A model generated the notes under the pieces. It saw only the letters and a list, made by a program, of their open reading frames with translations, did no database searches and was not told where the DNA came from. A stretch of DNA of 64,000 bases from Ectothiorhodospiraceae bacterium 2226 (GTDB lineage: Bacteria > Pseudomonadota > Gammaproteobacteria > GCA-013348725): the NCBI GenBank assembly GCA_013348725.1, contig CP054689.1, positions 2,538,501 to 2,602,500 of the forward strand. Direction: 5' to 3'. Every line of letters begins with the position of its first letter. The first letter of the stretch is position 1. A program made the position numbers and the translations under genes. Shown piece after piece: positions 17,711 to 28,779 of the stretch.

Positions 17711-20700
17711 ATGCTACAAATTCCCGGCGGTCCCGCGCTGTCCGACTTCCGGCGCGCAAAACTTCTCGCTCAGCTCCGGGCGGCGGTGCCCGGCGTCACC
17801 GACCTCAGCACCCAATACATTCATTTTGCCGACCTCGAGCGCAGCCTGAGGCGTGACGAACAGGCGCGCCTGGAGGCCCTGTTGCTGGACGGCCCGGCGG
17901 CGGCCGCGCCCGCCGCGGGCCTGTTGCTGCTGGTGGTGCCGCGCCCCGGCGTGGTGTCGCCGTGGGGTTCGAAGGCGAGCGAGATTGCCCGGGTCTGCGG
18001 ATTGCCCATGGTGCGGCGCCTGGAACGCGGGCGGGTGTATTACGTGCAGAGCGCCGCGCCGCTCGGCGCGGCCGAAGTCGCGGTGCTGGCGGCGCTGATG
18101 CACGACCGCATGACCGAGGCGGTGTTCGAGAGCCTGGACGAGGGCGAGCGGTTGTTCCGCCAGGTCGAGCCGCGCCCGATGACCCAGGTCGATGTGCTGG
18201 GCGCGGGGCGCGATGCCCTGGTCGCGGCCAATCGGGACCTCGGTCTCGCGCTTGCCGAGGACGAGATCGACTACCTGCTGGAGAACTTCACCGCGCTGGG
18301 GCGCAACCCGAGCGACGTCGAACTGATGATGTTCGCGCAGGCCAATTCGGAGCACTGCCGCCACAAGATCTTCAACGCCGACTGGGTGATCGACGGCGAG
18401 GCGCAGGACAAGTCGCTGTTCGCCATGATCCGCAACACCCATCGCGTGAGTCCCGAGGGCGTGCTCTCGGCCTACAAGGACAATGCCGCGGTGTTGGCGG
18501 GCTCGCCCGGGCAGCGCTTCTATCCCGACCCCGCCAGCGGTCGCTATCTGCGCCGCCAGGAGCCGGTGCATCTGCTGTGCAAGGTCGAGACGCACAATCA
18601 CCCCACCGCCATCTCGCCCGATCCGGGCGCCGCCACCGGCGCCGGCGGTGAGATTCGTGACGAGGGCGCCACCGGCCGCGGCTCCAAGCCCAAGGCGGGC
18701 TTGACCGGCTTCTCGGTCTCCAACCTGCGCATCCCCGGCGCCGAGCAGCCGTGGGAGAGCGACCACGGCCGCCCGGGGCGCATCGCCTCGGCGCTGGACA
18801 TCATGTTGGAAGGCCCGATCGGCGCGGCGGCGTTCAACAACGAGTTCGGCCGCCCGGCCATCGCCGGCTATTTCCGCACCTTCGAGGAGCGCGTGCCGGG
18901 ACCCGCCGGGGTGGAGGTACGCGGCTACCACAAGCCCATCATGCTGGCGGGCGGTGTGGGTAACATCCGCGCCGAGGACGTGGAGAAGGGCGACATCCCG
19001 CCGGGCGCGCAGTTGGTGGTGCTGGGCGGGCCGGCCATGTTGATCGGTCTGGGCGGCGGCGCCGCCTCGTCCGTCTCCAGCGGGGCGAGCAGCGAAGACC
19101 TCGACTTCGCCTCGGTGCAGCGCGGCAATCCCGAGATGCAACGCCGTTGTCAGGAGGTCATCGACCGCTGCTGGCAGCAGGGCGAGAACAATCCCGTCAT
19201 CTCCATTCACGACGTGGGCGCGGGCGGTCTGTCCAATGCGCTGCCCGAGCTGGTGCACGACAGCGGCCGCGGCGCGCGCTTCGAACTGCGCACCATTCCC
19301 ACCGATGATCCGGGCATGTCGCCCATGGAGCTGTGGTGCAACGAGGCCCAGGAGCGCTACGTGCTGGCCATCGCGCCCGAACGCTTGGACGCCTTCCAGG
19401 CCCTGTGCGAACGCGAGCGCTGCCCCTATGCGGTGGTGGGCGAGGCGAGCGCCGAGCCCCAGCTGGTGCTCGGCGACGGGCACTTCGAAAACACGCCTAT
19501 CGACATGCCGATGGAGGTGTTGCTCGGCAAACCGCCCAAGATGCTGCGCCGCGCGCAGCACCACCCGTTCCATAAAGAGCCCTTCGACACCGCGGGCCTG
19601 GATCTCGCCGAGGCGGCCGGGCGCGTGCTCGCGCTGCCCACGGTGGCCGACAAGCGCTTTTTGATCACCATCGGCGACCGCACCGTCGGCGGTATGGTGG
19701 CGCGCGATCAGATGGTCGGCCCCTGGCAGGTCCCGGTGGCCGATTGCGGCGTAACCCTGACCGACTACGACGGCTACACCGGCGAGGCGATGGCCATCGG
19801 CGAGCGCACGCCGCTCGCTCTGCTGCAGCCGGCGGCCTCGGCACGCATGGCCATCGGCGAGGCGCTCACCAACATCGCCGCGGCGCGCATCGGGGCGCTG
19901 GGCGACATCAAACTGTCGGCCAACTGGATGGCGGCGGCGGGCCACCCGGGCGAAGACGCGGGTCTGTACGAGGCGGTGAAGGCGGTGGGCATGGAGCTGT
20001 GTCCCGCGCTCGGCATCGCGGTGCCGGTCGGCAAGGACTCCATGTCCATGAAGACGGTGTGGCGCGAGCAGGGCGAGGAGCGCAGCGTGACCGCGCCCTT
20101 GTCGCTGATCGTCACCGCCTTCGCGCCGGTGCTGGATGCGCGCGCCACGCTCACGCCGCAGCTGCAGCGCGGCGCGGACACCCGCTTGGTGTTGATCGAC
20201 CTCGGTCGCGGCCGTAACCGCCTCGGCGGCTCGGCGCTCGCCCAGGTCTACAAGCAGGTCGGGCAGCACGCCCCCGACGTGACCGACGCGGCGACGCTGA
20301 AGCACTTCTTCGACACCGTGCAGGCGCTGAACGCCGAGGGCAAGTTGCTGGCCTACCACGACCGCTCCGACGGCGGGCTGTTCGCCACGCTATGCGAGAT
20401 GGCCTTCGCGGCTCACTGCGGATTCGAGGTGGACCTGGACGGCCTGGGCGAGGACGTTGCCGCCGCCTTGTTCAATGAGGAACTGGGCGCGGTGGTGCAG
20501 GTGCGGGCCGGCGATCTCGACGCCGTGCTGGCGCGCCTGCGCCAGACCGCCCTCGCGCGCTCGGTGCACGTGCTCGGCGCCCCCGCCGACGACGACCGGC
20601 TCACCTTCCGCCGCGGCGGCGAGGTGGTGCTGGCCGAGGCACGCACCGTCTGGCAGCGCCGCTGGTCGGAAACCAGCTGGCGCATGCAGGCGCTGCGCGA

Positions 20701-21592
20701 CAACCCTGAATGTGCGCAGCAGGAGTACGACGCGCTGCTGGAGGAGGATCCCGGCCTCGGCGTCGCGCTCAGCTACGATCCCGCCGAGGACGTGGCCGCC
20801 CCGTTCATAGCGCGCGGCGCGCGGCCGCAGGTCGCGATCCTGCGCGAGCAGGGCGTCAACGGCCAGGTGGAGATGGCGGCCGCCTTCGACCGCGCCGGCT
20901 TCGAGGCGCGCGACGTCCACATGAGCGACCTCCTCGCCGGGCGCACCAGCCTGCGCGAGTTCGCCGGCTTTGCCGCCTGCGGCGGGTTCTCCTACGGCGA
21001 CGTGCTCGGGGCCGGGCGCGGCTGGGCCAATTCCATTCTGTTCAACGAGCGCGCGCGCGAGGACTTCCACGCCTTCTTCGAGCGCGGCGACACCTTCGCG
21101 CTCGGCGTGTGCAACGGCTGTCAGATGATGGCGCGCTTGCGCGATCTGATCCCCGGCGCGCAGCACTGGCCCGCCTTCGTGCGCAACCGCTCCGAGCAGT
21201 TCGAGGCGCGGCTGTCGCTGGTCGAGGTGCTGGACTCGCCGTCGATCTTCTTCGCCGGCATGGCCGGTTCGCGCATGCCGATCGCGGTGGCCCACGGCGA
21301 GGGGCGGGCCGCGCTCGATCGCGGCGCGGCCGAGGCCCTGCTGGCGGCGGGCGCGGTGCCGCTGCGCTACGTGGACAACCGCGGCGCGCCGGCCGAGCGC
21401 TATCCCGCCAACCCTAACGGGTCGCCGCTCGGCATTACCGCGCTCACCACGCCGGATGGGCGCTTCACCATCATGATGCCGCACCCCGAGCGGGTGTTCC
21501 GCACGGTGCAGCACTCCTGGCATCCCCCCGAGTGGGGCGAGGACGGCAGCTGGCTACGGCTGTTCCGCAACGCGCGGGCATGGCTAGGCTGA
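17711..21592 (+). CDS. purL: Phosphoribosylformylglycinamidine synthase (large single-chain form)
   Basis: A 1293-residue enzyme of purine synthesis that converts FGAR, glutamine and ATP into FGAM. This is the single-chain proteobacterial form: an N-terminal PurS-like domain, a linker, a tandem of AIRS-type ATPase domains ([13 protein letters not shown] near residue 295 marks the first; the second begins around residue 640), and a C-terminal class I glutaminase with nucleophile Cys in LGVCNGCQ and the catalytic His-x-Glu in MPHPERVF. The length matches E. coli (1295). It has its own upstream gap and no co-directional partner closer than tex. Confidence 0.97.
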   Translation: MLQIPGGPALSDFRRAKLLAQLRAAVPGVTDLSTQYIHFADLERSLRRDEQARLEALLLDGPAAAAPAAGLLLLVVPRPGVVSPWGSKASEIARVCGLPMVRRLERGRVYYVQSAAPLGAAEVAVLAALMHDRMTEAVFESLDEGERLFRQVEPRPMTQVDVLGAGRDALVAANRDLGLALAEDEIDYLLENFTALGRNPSDVELMMFAQANSEHCRHKIFNADWVIDGEAQDKSLFAMIRNTHRVSPEGVLSAYKDNAAVLAGSPGQRFYPDPASGRYLRRQEPVHLLCKVETHNHPTAISPDPGAATGAGGEIRDEGATGRGSKPKAGLTGFSVSNLRIPGAEQPWESDHGRPGRIASALDIMLEGPIGAAAFNNEFGRPAIAGYFRTFEERVPGPAGVEVRGYHKPIMLAGGVGNIRAEDVEKGDIPPGAQLVVLGGPAMLIGLGGGAASSVSSGASSEDLDFASVQRGNPEMQRRCQEVIDRCWQQGENNPVISIHDVGAGGLSNALPELVHDSGRGARFELRTIPTDDPGMSPMELWCNEAQERYVLAIAPERLDAFQALCERERCPYAVVGEASAEPQLVLGDGHFENTPIDMPMEVLLGKPPKMLRRAQHHPFHKEPFDTAGLDLAEAAGRVLALPTVADKRFLITIGDRTVGGMVARDQMVGPWQVPVADCGVTLTDYDGYTGEAMAIGERTPLALLQPAASARMAIGEALTNIAAARIGALGDIKLSANWMAAAGHPGEDAGLYEAVKAVGMELCPALGIAVPVGKDSMSMKTVWREQGEERSVTAPLSLIVTAFAPVLDARATLTPQLQRGADTRLVLIDLGRGRNRLGGSALAQVYKQVGQHAPDVTDAATLKHFFDTVQALNAEGKLLAYHDRSDGGLFATLCEMAFAAHCGFEVDLDGLGEDVAAALFNEELGAVVQVRAGDLDAVLARLRQTALARSVHVLGAPADDDRLTFRRGGEVVLAEARTVWQRRWSETSWRMQALRDNPECAQQEYDALLEEDPGLGVALSYDPAEDVAAPFIARGARPQVAILREQGVNGQVEMAAAFDRAGFEARDVHMSDLLAGRTSLREFAGFAACGGFSYGDVLGAGRGWANSILFNERAREDFHAFFERGDTFALGVCNGCQMMARLRDLIPGAQHWPAFVRNRSEQFEARLSLVEVLDSPSIFFAGMAGSRMPIAVAHGEGRAALDRGAAEALLAAGAVPLRYVDNRGAPAERYPANPNGSPLGITALTTPDGRFTIMMPHPERVFRTVQHSWHPPEWGEDGSWLRLFRNARAWLG

Positions 21593-21663
21593 GCGCGGCG
21601 TAGGGCGCATTTCGCACGGGCGCGCTTTGTTACAATCGCCGCTCGCCACTTGCAGGAGACCCC

Positions 21664-23991
21664 ATGGACCGCATCATCCAACGGCTCGCCCAAGAGCTCG
21701 TCGCGCGCGATCAGCAGGTGCTGGCCGCGGTTCGTCTGTTGGACGAGGGTGCCACGGTGCCTTTCATCGCGCGTTACCGCAAAGAGGCCACCGGCGGTCT
21801 GGACGACACCCAGCTGCGCCTGCTCGACGAGCGCCTGGGCTATCTGCGCGAGCTCGAGGAGCGGCGCGCGACGGTGCTCAAGTCCATCGGTGAACAGGGC
21901 AAGCTGACGCCCGAACTCGAGCGCGCGATCCAAGCGGCGGACACCAAGGTGCGTCTGGAGGATCTGTACCGCCCGTATGCGCCCAAGCGACGTACCAAGG
22001 CTCAGATCGCGCGCGAGGCCGGCCTGGAACCGCTCGCCATGGGCCTGCTGGAGGACCCCAGCCAGGTGCCGGCCGAGTTCGCCGCCGGGTTCGTGAACGT
22101 GGACGCGGGCGTGGCCGACGCCGCGGCGGCGCTGGAAGGCGCGCGCTTTATCCTCATGGAGCACTTCGCCGACGATGCCGAGCTCATGGGCCGACTGCGG
22201 GAGCATCTGTGGGAGGACGCGCACCTGCAGTCCAAGGTGGTGGCCGGCCAGGAAGAATCCGGCATCAAGTTCTCGGATTACTTCGACGCCAGCGAGCCCC
22301 TGCGCGCCATCCCCTCGCACCGCGCGCTGGCCTTGTTCCGTGGACGCAAGGAAGGCGTGTTGACGCTGGACCTAGTCCTGCCCGAGGACCCGCCGGCGGG
22401 GCCGTCCAGCGGCGAGCGCATGATCGTGGCGCAGTTCGGACTGGCCCCGCAGGGCCGCGCGGCTGATGATTGGTTGCAGGAGTGCGTGCGCTGGGCTTGG
22501 CGGGTGAAGATCCTGCCTCACCTCGATACCGAGTTGAAGGTGCGCCTGCGCGAGGAGGCCGAGGCCGAGGCCATCAAGGTGTTCGGGCGCAATCTGAACG
22601 CGCTGCTGCTCGCGCCGCCCGCGCGCGGTCATGCGGTGATCGGCCTCGACCCCGGCCTGCGTACCGGGGTGAAGGTCGCGGTGGTGGACGTGACCGGCAA
22701 GGTGGTGGACACCGCCACGATCTACCCGCACGCGCCGCAAAAGCGCTGGGACGAAGCACTGAGTATCTTGAGCACGCTCGCGAAGCGGCATCAGGTGTCG
22801 TTGATCGCGATCGGCAACGGCACCGCGTCGCGCGAGACCGAGCGGCTCGCGGCCGAACTGCAGCGCCGCAACGCCGAACTGAAGCTGAGCTTCGCCATGG
22901 TGTCCGAGGCCGGCGCCTCGGTGTACTCCGCCTCGGAGCTGGCGGCGCGCGAGTTTCCCGATCTGGACGTGTCGCTGCGCGGCGCGGTCTCGATCGCGCG
23001 CCGCTTGCAGGACCCGCTGGCCGAGTTGGTGAAGATCGACCCCAAGTCGATCGGCGTGGGTCAGTACCAGCACGACGTCAGCCAAGTGAAACTCGCCCGC
23101 TCGCTCGACGGGGTGGTGGAGGATTGTGTGAACGCGGTCGGGGTGGACGTGAACACCGCCTCGGTGCCGCTGCTCGCACGCGTGGCCGGACTCAGCGAGA
23201 GCGTGGCGGGCCATGTGGTCGCGTTGCGCGATGAACGCGGCGCGTTTCGCTCGCGCGCCGAGCTGCGCGAGGTGCCGCGCCTCGGCGACAAGACCTTCGA
23301 GCAGGCCGCGGGCTTTTTGCGCATCAACGACGGCGACAATCCCTTGGACGCCTCGGCGGTGCATCCCGAGGCCTACCCCGTGGTGGCGCGCATCCTGGCG
23401 CACGCCGGCCGCCCGCTGCACGCCATCATCGGCGACAGCGCCTACCTGCGCACGCTCGATCCGCGCGCCTTTGCCGACGCGCACTTCGGCGAACCGACCG
23501 TGCGCGACATCATCGCCGAACTCGAGAAGCCGGGGCGCGATCCGCGGCCCGAGTTCAAGACCGCCACCTTCCGCGAAGGGGTTGAGACGCTCAACGACCT
23601 CGAGCCCGGCATGATCCTGGAAGGCGTGGTGACCAACGTCACCAACTTCGGCGCTTTCGTGGATATCGGCGTGCACCAGGATGGTCTGGTGCACGTATCG
23701 GCGCTGGCCGATCGGTTCGTGGCCGATCCCCACGCGGTGGTCAAGACGGGGCAGGTGGTGAAGGTCAAGGTGCAGGAAGTGGACCTCAAGCGCCGTCGCA
23801 TCAGCCTGACCATGCGCCTGCAGGACGCCGCAACCCAGCGCCCGCAGAAAAAGGGCGAGCAGGGCGATGCCAAGGCCAACGCCGCGCGCCCCGGCGAGCG
23901 GCCGCGCCGCGCGGCGAACAAGCAGCGCGCCGAGCCGGCGCCCGGCGGCATCATGGCCGAGGCCTTCGCGCGCCTGAAGGATCGCGCGTGA
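21664..23991 (+). CDS. tex: Transcription accessory protein Tex (S1 RNA-binding)
   Basis: A 775-residue Tex protein: an N-terminal helix-turn-helix-like region ([15 protein letters not shown]), a YqgF/RNase H-like domain ([18 protein letters not shown], about residues 330-450), helix-hairpin-helix segments (about 490-560), and an S1 domain (about 640-715, [17 protein letters not shown]). Tex binds nucleic acid and affects transcription and ribosome rescue. The C-terminal ~55 residues are basic and Ala/Lys/Arg-rich. The stop overlaps the GTG of serB by 4 bp. A TACAAT -10-like box lies at about 21632-21640, but no good -35 was seen. Confidence 0.95.
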   Translation: MDRIIQRLAQELVARDQQVLAAVRLLDEGATVPFIARYRKEATGGLDDTQLRLLDERLGYLRELEERRATVLKSIGEQGKLTPELERAIQAADTKVRLEDLYRPYAPKRRTKAQIAREAGLEPLAMGLLEDPSQVPAEFAAGFVNVDAGVADAAAALEGARFILMEHFADDAELMGRLREHLWEDAHLQSKVVAGQEESGIKFSDYFDASEPLRAIPSHRALALFRGRKEGVLTLDLVLPEDPPAGPSSGERMIVAQFGLAPQGRAADDWLQECVRWAWRVKILPHLDTELKVRLREEAEAEAIKVFGRNLNALLLAPPARGHAVIGLDPGLRTGVKVAVVDVTGKVVDTATIYPHAPQKRWDEALSILSTLAKRHQVSLIAIGNGTASRETERLAAELQRRNAELKLSFAMVSEAGASVYSASELAAREFPDLDVSLRGAVSIARRLQDPLAELVKIDPKSIGVGQYQHDVSQVKLARSLDGVVEDCVNAVGVDVNTASVPLLARVAGLSESVAGHVVALRDERGAFRSRAELREVPRLGDKTFEQAAGFLRINDGDNPLDASAVHPEAYPVVARILAHAGRPLHAIIGDSAYLRTLDPRAFADAHFGEPTVRDIIAELEKPGRDPRPEFKTATFREGVETLNDLEPGMILEGVVTNVTNFGAFVDIGVHQDGLVHVSALADRFVADPHAVVKTGQVVKVKVQEVDLKRRRISLTMRLQDAATQRPQKKGEQGDAKANAARPGERPRRAANKQRAEPAPGGIMAEAFARLKDRA

Positions 23992-24824
23992 ACGTACTGC
24001 TGCTGCATACCGCCGAACTCGACGCCGCGGCGCGCGCGGCCCTGGGCGCGCATCTGCCCGGCGCGGAACCCGAGCGCCGCGCCGGGCACTGGCGCGTGCA
24101 TCCCGGTGAGCCGCTGTCCGCCGAACGCCTCGCCGCGTTGCGTGAGGCCGTGGCGTTCGACGTCAATCCGTTGCCGACCGATTTCGAACCGGCACGCATA
24201 CGTCTGCTGATCTCGGACATGGACTCGACCCTGATCACCATCGAGTGCATAGACGAGATCGCCGATCACGCGGGGCTGAAACCGCAGGTGGCGGCGGTCA
24301 CCGCGGCGGCCATGCGCGGCGAACTGGTGTTCGAGGAATCGCTGCGCCAACGGGTGGCGCTGCTCGAGGGCATCCCGCAGGATGCCTTGCAGGCGGTGTA
24401 CGAGCAGCGCCTACGCTTGTCGCCGGGTGCGGAGGCGCTGATCGATTGCGTGCACGCGCACGGTGCCCGCTTCGCGCTGGTGTCGGGCGGGTTCACCTTT
24501 TTTACCGAGCGCTTACAGGCGCGCCTGGGGCTCGACTACACGCGCGCGAATACGCTGGAAATCGAGCATGGCTATCTCACCGGGCGGGTGTTGGGCGAGA
24601 TCGTCGGGGCGGAGGCCAAGGCCGAGTTTCTGAACGAGCTTTGCAAGCAGCTCGGCATTGCGCCCGAGCAGAGCATTGCGGTGGGCGACGGGGCCAATGA
24701 TTTGTTGATGCTGGCGCGCGCGGGGTTGTCGGTTGCCTATCGCGCGAAGCCGGCGGTGCAGGCCAAGGCGCAGGTGGTACTGAACCACAGCGGCTTGGAG
24801 GCGCTGTGCCATATTCTGGCGTAG
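23988..24824 (+). CDS. serB: Phosphoserine phosphatase
   Basis: A 278-residue HAD phosphatase for the last step of serine synthesis. It shows the motifs DMDSTLI (nucleophile Asp), VSGGFTFF (motif II), and [11 protein letters not shown] (motif IV, metal site), with the cap-region IECIDEIAD pattern. The N-terminal ~70 residues form a short regulatory extension like that of E. coli SerB, without a full ACT domain. The start is GTG at 23988, inside the tex stop (GTGA), so translation is coupled. Confidence 0.94.
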   Translation: MNVLLLHTAELDAAARAALGAHLPGAEPERRAGHWRVHPGEPLSAERLAALREAVAFDVNPLPTDFEPARIRLLISDMDSTLITIECIDEIADHAGLKPQVAAVTAAAMRGELVFEESLRQRVALLEGIPQDALQAVYEQRLRLSPGAEALIDCVHAHGARFALVSGGFTFFTERLQARLGLDYTRANTLEIEHGYLTGRVLGEIVGAEAKAEFLNELCKQLGIAPEQSIAVGDGANDLLMLARAGLSVAYRAKPAVQAKAQVVLNHSGLEALCHILA

Positions 24825-24853
24825 CCGCGCATCGCAGATGCCCGGGGGCCGCG

Positions 24854-25093
24854 CTACACGATGCGCGGCGGCGGGGTCTGCAGGTAGTAACCGTCCTGCG
24901 CGAGGGCGGCCATCACGCGCCCGGCGTCCTGGCGCGCCAAGCGCCGCTCGGGCGTCAGGCTGAGGTCCATCACGCGCGCGAGTTCGCCCAGGTGTTCCTT
25001 CAAAGGTGCCGGGACCCGCTCCAGCCCCTCGTCCGCCGGCACGAACAGGTAATACTCCTCACGCCGCACGCTCTTGTACACCACGCAGTCCAT
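24854..25093 (-). CDS. YcgL-family protein
   Basis: A small protein (79 residues from this start) of the YcgL domain family. The pattern MDCVVYKS...EYYLFVP, then the helical LTPERRLARQD segment and the end GYYLQTPPP, agrees with E. coli YcgL (MFCVIYRS...GYYLQLPPP). The function is unknown. Starts at 25120 and 25141 are also in frame but would overlap the upstream gene by 11 or 32 bp. I chose 25093 because it aligns with the family N-terminus, although the nearest GAGGA is 13 bp upstream. It is likely co-transcribed with the Rieske-fold gene. Confidence 0.78.
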   Translation of the reverse strand: MDCVVYKSVRREEYYLFVPADEGLERVPAPLKEHLGELARVMDLSLTPERRLARQDAGRVMAALAQDGYYLQTPPPRIV

Positions 25094-25109
25094 GCACGGG
25101 CGTGTGTCC

Positions 25110-25688
25110 TCACTGGCCATAGCCGATCGCAATTCGTCCATCGTTGAGCACCACATAAGGCGGAATGTCGAGGTTGCGCGTCGCCTGCGGATGCCGGTAA
25201 ACGCGCCCGGCCGGATCATACGGGATATCGCCACAGCGTTCCACGAACCCGCCGACCCAATCGGGTCGCGGCGGCCGTGGGACGTCGGGCGGCACGTAAT
25301 CGAGCGGGCAGCCGAAGCCGGTGCCCAGGGCGAGCACCACCAGGAGTTGCGGTGTCCGGCTGCGTGTCTCGCGATCGAGGCCCTCGGGTTGGCGCGCGCG
25401 CCGTGAGCCGGGGTCCTGTAAGGCCGGCTCAAGCGCGGACAAGGCCTCGAGCATGGCCGGCGTGCGCCGCAAAACGAACACCGGTCGCCCGTCCCAGTCG
25501 ACGCGCACCGCTTCGCCCGGGGCAAGGCTGCGCGGATCGAAATAGGCGACTTCGTTCGGCCGCAGGTGTTGCGGCGTGATCAGGCTGGCGAGGAGCGCGA
25601 GCACGAAAGCCAACAGGCCGCCCAGTGCCAGCGCCTTGACCAGTACCCGCAGCAAGGCGCGGCGTCGTTCGTCGGTCTGTATCGTCAT
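25110..25688 (-). CDS. Rieske-fold protein with degenerate [2Fe-2S] site
   Basis: A 192-residue protein with an N-terminal membrane anchor (about residues 13-36). The remainder reads like the Rieske subunit of cytochrome bc1: LAPGEAVRVDWDGRPVFVLRRTPAM, a linker, then the cluster-binding region, and finally NLDIPPYVVLNDGRIAIG. In true Rieske proteins the loops are CTHLGC and CPCHGS. Here they read GTGFGC (122-127) and ERCGDI (150-155): all four ligands (two Cys, two His) are replaced by Gly122, Gly124, Glu150 and Gly153, while the two disulfide cysteines survive as Cys127 and Cys152. It cannot bind a normal Rieske cluster. No cytochrome b or c1 gene is adjacent. Confidence 0.8.
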   Translation of the reverse strand: MTIQTDERRRALLRVLVKALALGGLLAFVLALLASLITPQHLRPNEVAYFDPRSLAPGEAVRVDWDGRPVFVLRRTPAMLEALSALEPALQDPGSRRARQPEGLDRETRSRTPQLLVVLALGTGFGCPLDYVPPDVPRPPRPDWVGGFVERCGDIPYDPAGRVYRHPQATRNLDIPPYVVLNDGRIAIGYGQ

Positions 25689-25700
25689 GAGTCAAATGAC

Positions 25701-25725
25701 GAAGGCCCGGCGATGCCGGGCCTTC
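25701..25725 (-). terminator. Hairpin terminator behind the AlgP-like gene
   Basis: A perfect 11-bp stem (GAAGGCCCGGC / GCCGGGCCTTC) with a 3-nt loop, 21 bp after the stop of the minus-strand gene at 25747. On the minus strand it is followed by GTCATTTGAC, a weak T-tract. It separates that gene from the Rieske-fold gene. Confidence 0.6.
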
Positions 25726-25746
25726 GATTGCCGTGGTGTCCGCGCG

Positions 25747-26301
25747 TCAGCCGGCGGATTTCTTGGCCGCCGCGCTCTTGCGCGGACGGCCGCGGCGACG
25801 GCCGGTGCCCGCGCTCTTCTTGCGCGCCTTGGCGACCTTCGCTTCCCACTTCTTTTCGAAGCTGTCGATGGCCTTGGCGAGTGCCGCGGCCTTGGCGTTC
25901 TCCTCCTTGAGCTCACGCAGCTGCGTCTTGCTCGCGTCGTACTCCTTGCGCAGCGTCTCGGCCTCGGCCAATGCGGCCTCGTAGGCGGTCTTCGCCTTTT
26001 CGAGCTGTTGCTCGGCCGCGGCGGTGCCTTTGGCCTTGGCGCGCTTGTTGGCGGCTACGCGACGATCCTTGGCGGTCTTCTGCTTCGCGGCGGCCTTATC
26101 CAGTTTCTGCTTGACCTGTTGCACCCGCTTAGCGACCGCTTCGACGAGCTTTTCGCCAGACTGCATCAGCTGTTCCTTCACGCGCGCGATCTCTGCGCTG
26201 ACGTTCGTCATCGCGTCCTGCTTCTTGGCGGTACTGGCGCGAGTACGTCCGCCGGCTTTCTTCACGGACTTCTTCGCGGCTGCCTTTCGTGGTCTTGCCA
26301 T
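25747..26301 (-). CDS. AlgP/histone-H1-like basic coiled-coil protein
   Basis: A 184-residue Lys/Ala-rich protein with three parts. The basic start contains MARPRKAAAKKSVKKAGG. A long amphipathic helical middle (about residues 35-160) with heptad-like Glu/Lys/Ala composition is probably a coiled coil. The basic tail contains RRRGRPRKS, an AT-hook-like motif. Such layouts occur in AlgP-type and H1-like nucleoid proteins; DNA binding is inferred. ATG at 26301 is chosen over 26331 because a good promoter lies just upstream and MARPRK is a natural start. It is monocistronic, with a hairpin terminator. Confidence 0.7.
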   Translation of the reverse strand: MARPRKAAAKKSVKKAGGRTRASTAKKQDAMTNVSAEIARVKEQLMQSGEKLVEAVAKRVQQVKQKLDKAAAKQKTAKDRRVAANKRAKAKGTAAAEQQLEKAKTAYEAALAEAETLRKEYDASKTQLRELKEENAKAAALAKAIDSFEKKWEAKVAKARKKSAGTGRRRGRPRKSAAAKKSAG

Positions 26302-26342
26302 GAGCGCTTCCTTTTTTGCGGTAAAAGTCAACTCTGTCGCGA

Positions 26343-26371
26343 ATTATCACAGCGGCGGTGGCGCTATTCAA
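26343..26371 (-). promoter_or_regulatory. Sigma70 promoter of the AlgP-like gene
   Basis: On the minus strand, TTGAAT (26371-26366) and GATAAT (26348-26343) are separated by exactly 17 bp, 42 bp upstream of the ATG at 26301. The surrounding DNA is AT-richer than the coding DNA. Confidence 0.55.
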
Positions 26372-26519
26372 GCGATTCAATGGTTTCGTGTTTAAAAAAA
26401 TCAAGAAAAATGTGTTCGCTCCGGGTTTGCGGCGCGCGCCGGCGGCGGGTGCTAAACTTCCGCTTCGCCGTGAAACAGCACGTCCTTGCCCGTCCCCGTT
26501 GTTATTTTCGGAATCGCTC

Positions 26520-28679
26520 ATGACCGACTGTTTATCGCTGTTTGCCACCTGCGCGCCGAGCCTGGAGGGATTGTTGGCAGACGAGTTGCGTGCCTTCGAT
26601 GCACTCGAGGTACGTGAGACGCGCGGCGGCGTCTATTTTGCCGGCGACCTCGGCTGCGCCTATCGCGCCTGCCTCTGGTCGCGGGTGGCGAGCCGCGTGT
26701 TGCTGGTCCTGGGGCACGGCGCGGCGGCAGACGCCGATGCCCTGTATCGATCCGTACGCGCGGTCGAGTGGGAACGTCATATCGATCCGCGCGGAACGCT
26801 GGCGGTCGATTTCAGCGGGCGCAACGCGCACATCACGCATACGCATTTCGGCGCGCTCAAGGTCAAGGATGCCGTGGTCGACCGCTTGCGCGAGGTGAGC
26901 GGCATGCGGCCGGACGTCGACGCGCGCAATCCCGACCTGCGCGTGAACGTCCACCTCAAGGCCGACGAGGCACAGATCGCGATCGATCTGTCGGGCGAGC
27001 CGCTGCACCGGCGCGGTTACCGCAGCGAGGCGGGCGGCGCGCCGCTCAAAGAGAATCTCGCCGCGGCCATCTTGCTGCGCGCCGGCTGGCCGGAGTTGGC
27101 GACTGCGGGGCGTCCATTTCTTGATCCGATGTGTGGCGCGGGAACCTTGCCGATCGAGGCCGCGCTCATTGCGGCCGATATTGCGCCCGGCCTTGGTCGC
27201 GGTGGATACGGCTTTCTCGGCTGGCGCGGGCACGCGCCCGAGCTGTGGGCGCAGTTGGTGGACGAAGCGCGCGCCCGTCGCGCTACCGGTTTGGCGCAGT
27301 TGCCGCCTATCGTCGGTTACGACAGCGACCCGCAGGTGGTGCGCATCGCGCGCCAAAACATCGGGCGCGCCGAGCTCACCGGCTACGTGCACGTGGAGCG
27401 GCGCGCGCTGGCCGATGCCACGCCGCCGGAGGGGCCGCCCGGTTTGGTGGCGGTCAATCCGCCCTATGGCGAACGCCTCGGGCAGAAGGTGGCGCTCGGG
27501 TCCTTGTATCGCGAGCTCGGCAGCACCTTGAAGAGCCAGTTTGGCGATTGGCGGGTGGCGATGCTCACGGCGGCGCCGGAGCTCGGCAAGTACATGGGCC
27601 TGCGCGCGCAGCGTTATCACAACCTGTATAACGGCCCGCTCGCCTGTCGTCTGCTGCATTTCACGGTCGCGCCGGAGTGGTACGTGGAGGGAGGACCGGC
27701 GCAAAGTGAGGGGGCGCGCATGTTTGCCAACCGGCTGGCCAAGAATGCGCGCCATCTCGCCCGCTGGGCGCGGCGCGAGGGTGTGGAGTGCTACCGCGTC
27801 TACGATGCCGACCTGCCGGAGTATGCCTTTGCGATCGACCTCTACCGCGTGCACCGTCCCGGCAGCCCGGCGGTGCACGCGCACGTGCAGGAGTATCGGC
27901 CGCCCGCGCAGATCGATGCGGACAAGGCGCGCGCGCGTCGCGAGGAGGCCCTGGAGGTGCTGGTCGAGGTCCTCGAGGTGGCGCCGACCGATATCCACGT
28001 CAAGGTGCGCGAGCGACAAAAGGGCGCCGCGCAGTATCAGCGCCAGGCGGCGCAGGGGCGTTTCTACGAGGTGCACGAGGCGGGCCTGCGGTTCTGGGTG
28101 AACCTCGACGAGTACCTCGACACCGGCCTGTTCCTCGATCATCGCATCACGCGCGGACTGCTGCGCGAGGCGGCCGCGGGTCGCGACTTTCTCAATCTGT
28201 TCGCGTACACAGCCACGGCGAGCGTGCATGCCGCGGCGGGGGGCGCGCGCAGCACCACCTCGGTGGACCTCTCGCGCACCTACCTCGACTGGGCGCAGCG
28301 CAATCTGTCGCTGAACGGGTACACGGGCGAGGCCCATCGCGTGGTGCAGGGCGACTGTCTGCAATGGCTGCGCGCAGCCGCGCGCGCCAAAGCGCGCTAC
28401 GGGCTGATCTTTCTCGATCCGCCGACTTTTTCGAACTCCAAGCGCATGCGCGCCGAGTTCGACGTACAGCGCGACCACGTGGCGCTGATCCACGCTGCGG
28501 CCGCGCTGCTCACGCCCGACGGCGAGCTGGTGTTCTCCACCAACCGGCGCCACTTCAAGCTGGATGCCGAGGCGCTGGGAGCATTCGATCTCGCCGATCT
28601 CAGCGCCCGCACCCTGCCGGAGGACTTCAAGCGCAACCCGCACATCCACCGTTGTTGGCGCCTGCGTGCGCGGGGGTGA
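26520..28679 (+). CDS. rlmKL: Bifunctional 23S rRNA methyltransferase RlmKL
   Basis: A 719-residue fusion of two rRNA methyltransferases that modify 23S G2445 (m2G, RlmL half) and G2069 (m7G, RlmK half). The N-terminal THUMP domain (about residues 45-155) is followed by the RlmL domain with FLDPMCGAGTLPIEAAL (motif I) and the guanine-N2 motif NPPYGERLG. The C-terminal half has NLFAYTATASVHAAAGGA (motif I) and LIFLDPPTFSNSKRM (motif IV). The length agrees with E. coli RlmKL (702). The ATG at 26520 is used; the frame upstream to 26358 has no family similarity. Confidence 0.95.
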   Translation: MTDCLSLFATCAPSLEGLLADELRAFDALEVRETRGGVYFAGDLGCAYRACLWSRVASRVLLVLGHGAAADADALYRSVRAVEWERHIDPRGTLAVDFSGRNAHITHTHFGALKVKDAVVDRLREVSGMRPDVDARNPDLRVNVHLKADEAQIAIDLSGEPLHRRGYRSEAGGAPLKENLAAAILLRAGWPELATAGRPFLDPMCGAGTLPIEAALIAADIAPGLGRGGYGFLGWRGHAPELWAQLVDEARARRATGLAQLPPIVGYDSDPQVVRIARQNIGRAELTGYVHVERRALADATPPEGPPGLVAVNPPYGERLGQKVALGSLYRELGSTLKSQFGDWRVAMLTAAPELGKYMGLRAQRYHNLYNGPLACRLLHFTVAPEWYVEGGPAQSEGARMFANRLAKNARHLARWARREGVECYRVYDADLPEYAFAIDLYRVHRPGSPAVHAHVQEYRPPAQIDADKARARREEALEVLVEVLEVAPTDIHVKVRERQKGAAQYQRQAAQGRFYEVHEAGLRFWVNLDEYLDTGLFLDHRITRGLLREAAAGRDFLNLFAYTATASVHAAAGGARSTTSVDLSRTYLDWAQRNLSLNGYTGEAHRVVQGDCLQWLRAAARAKARYGLIFLDPPTFSNSKRMRAEFDVQRDHVALIHAAAALLTPDGELVFSTNRRHFKLDAEALGAFDLADLSARTLPEDFKRNPHIHRCWRLRARG

Positions 28680-28779
28680 GCCGGGGCCGCGACGGGTCTA
28701 CCTTTAACTCCCGTCCAGAATGGCCGAGAATATTCGGTCTACCGTGCATGCCGTGACGCTGCACTACCGTGAGGTGTGA

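Noticed and set aside
17714..20359. 881-residue minus-strand frame opposite purL
   Set aside because: A shadow of the conserved purL frame with no recognisable domain.
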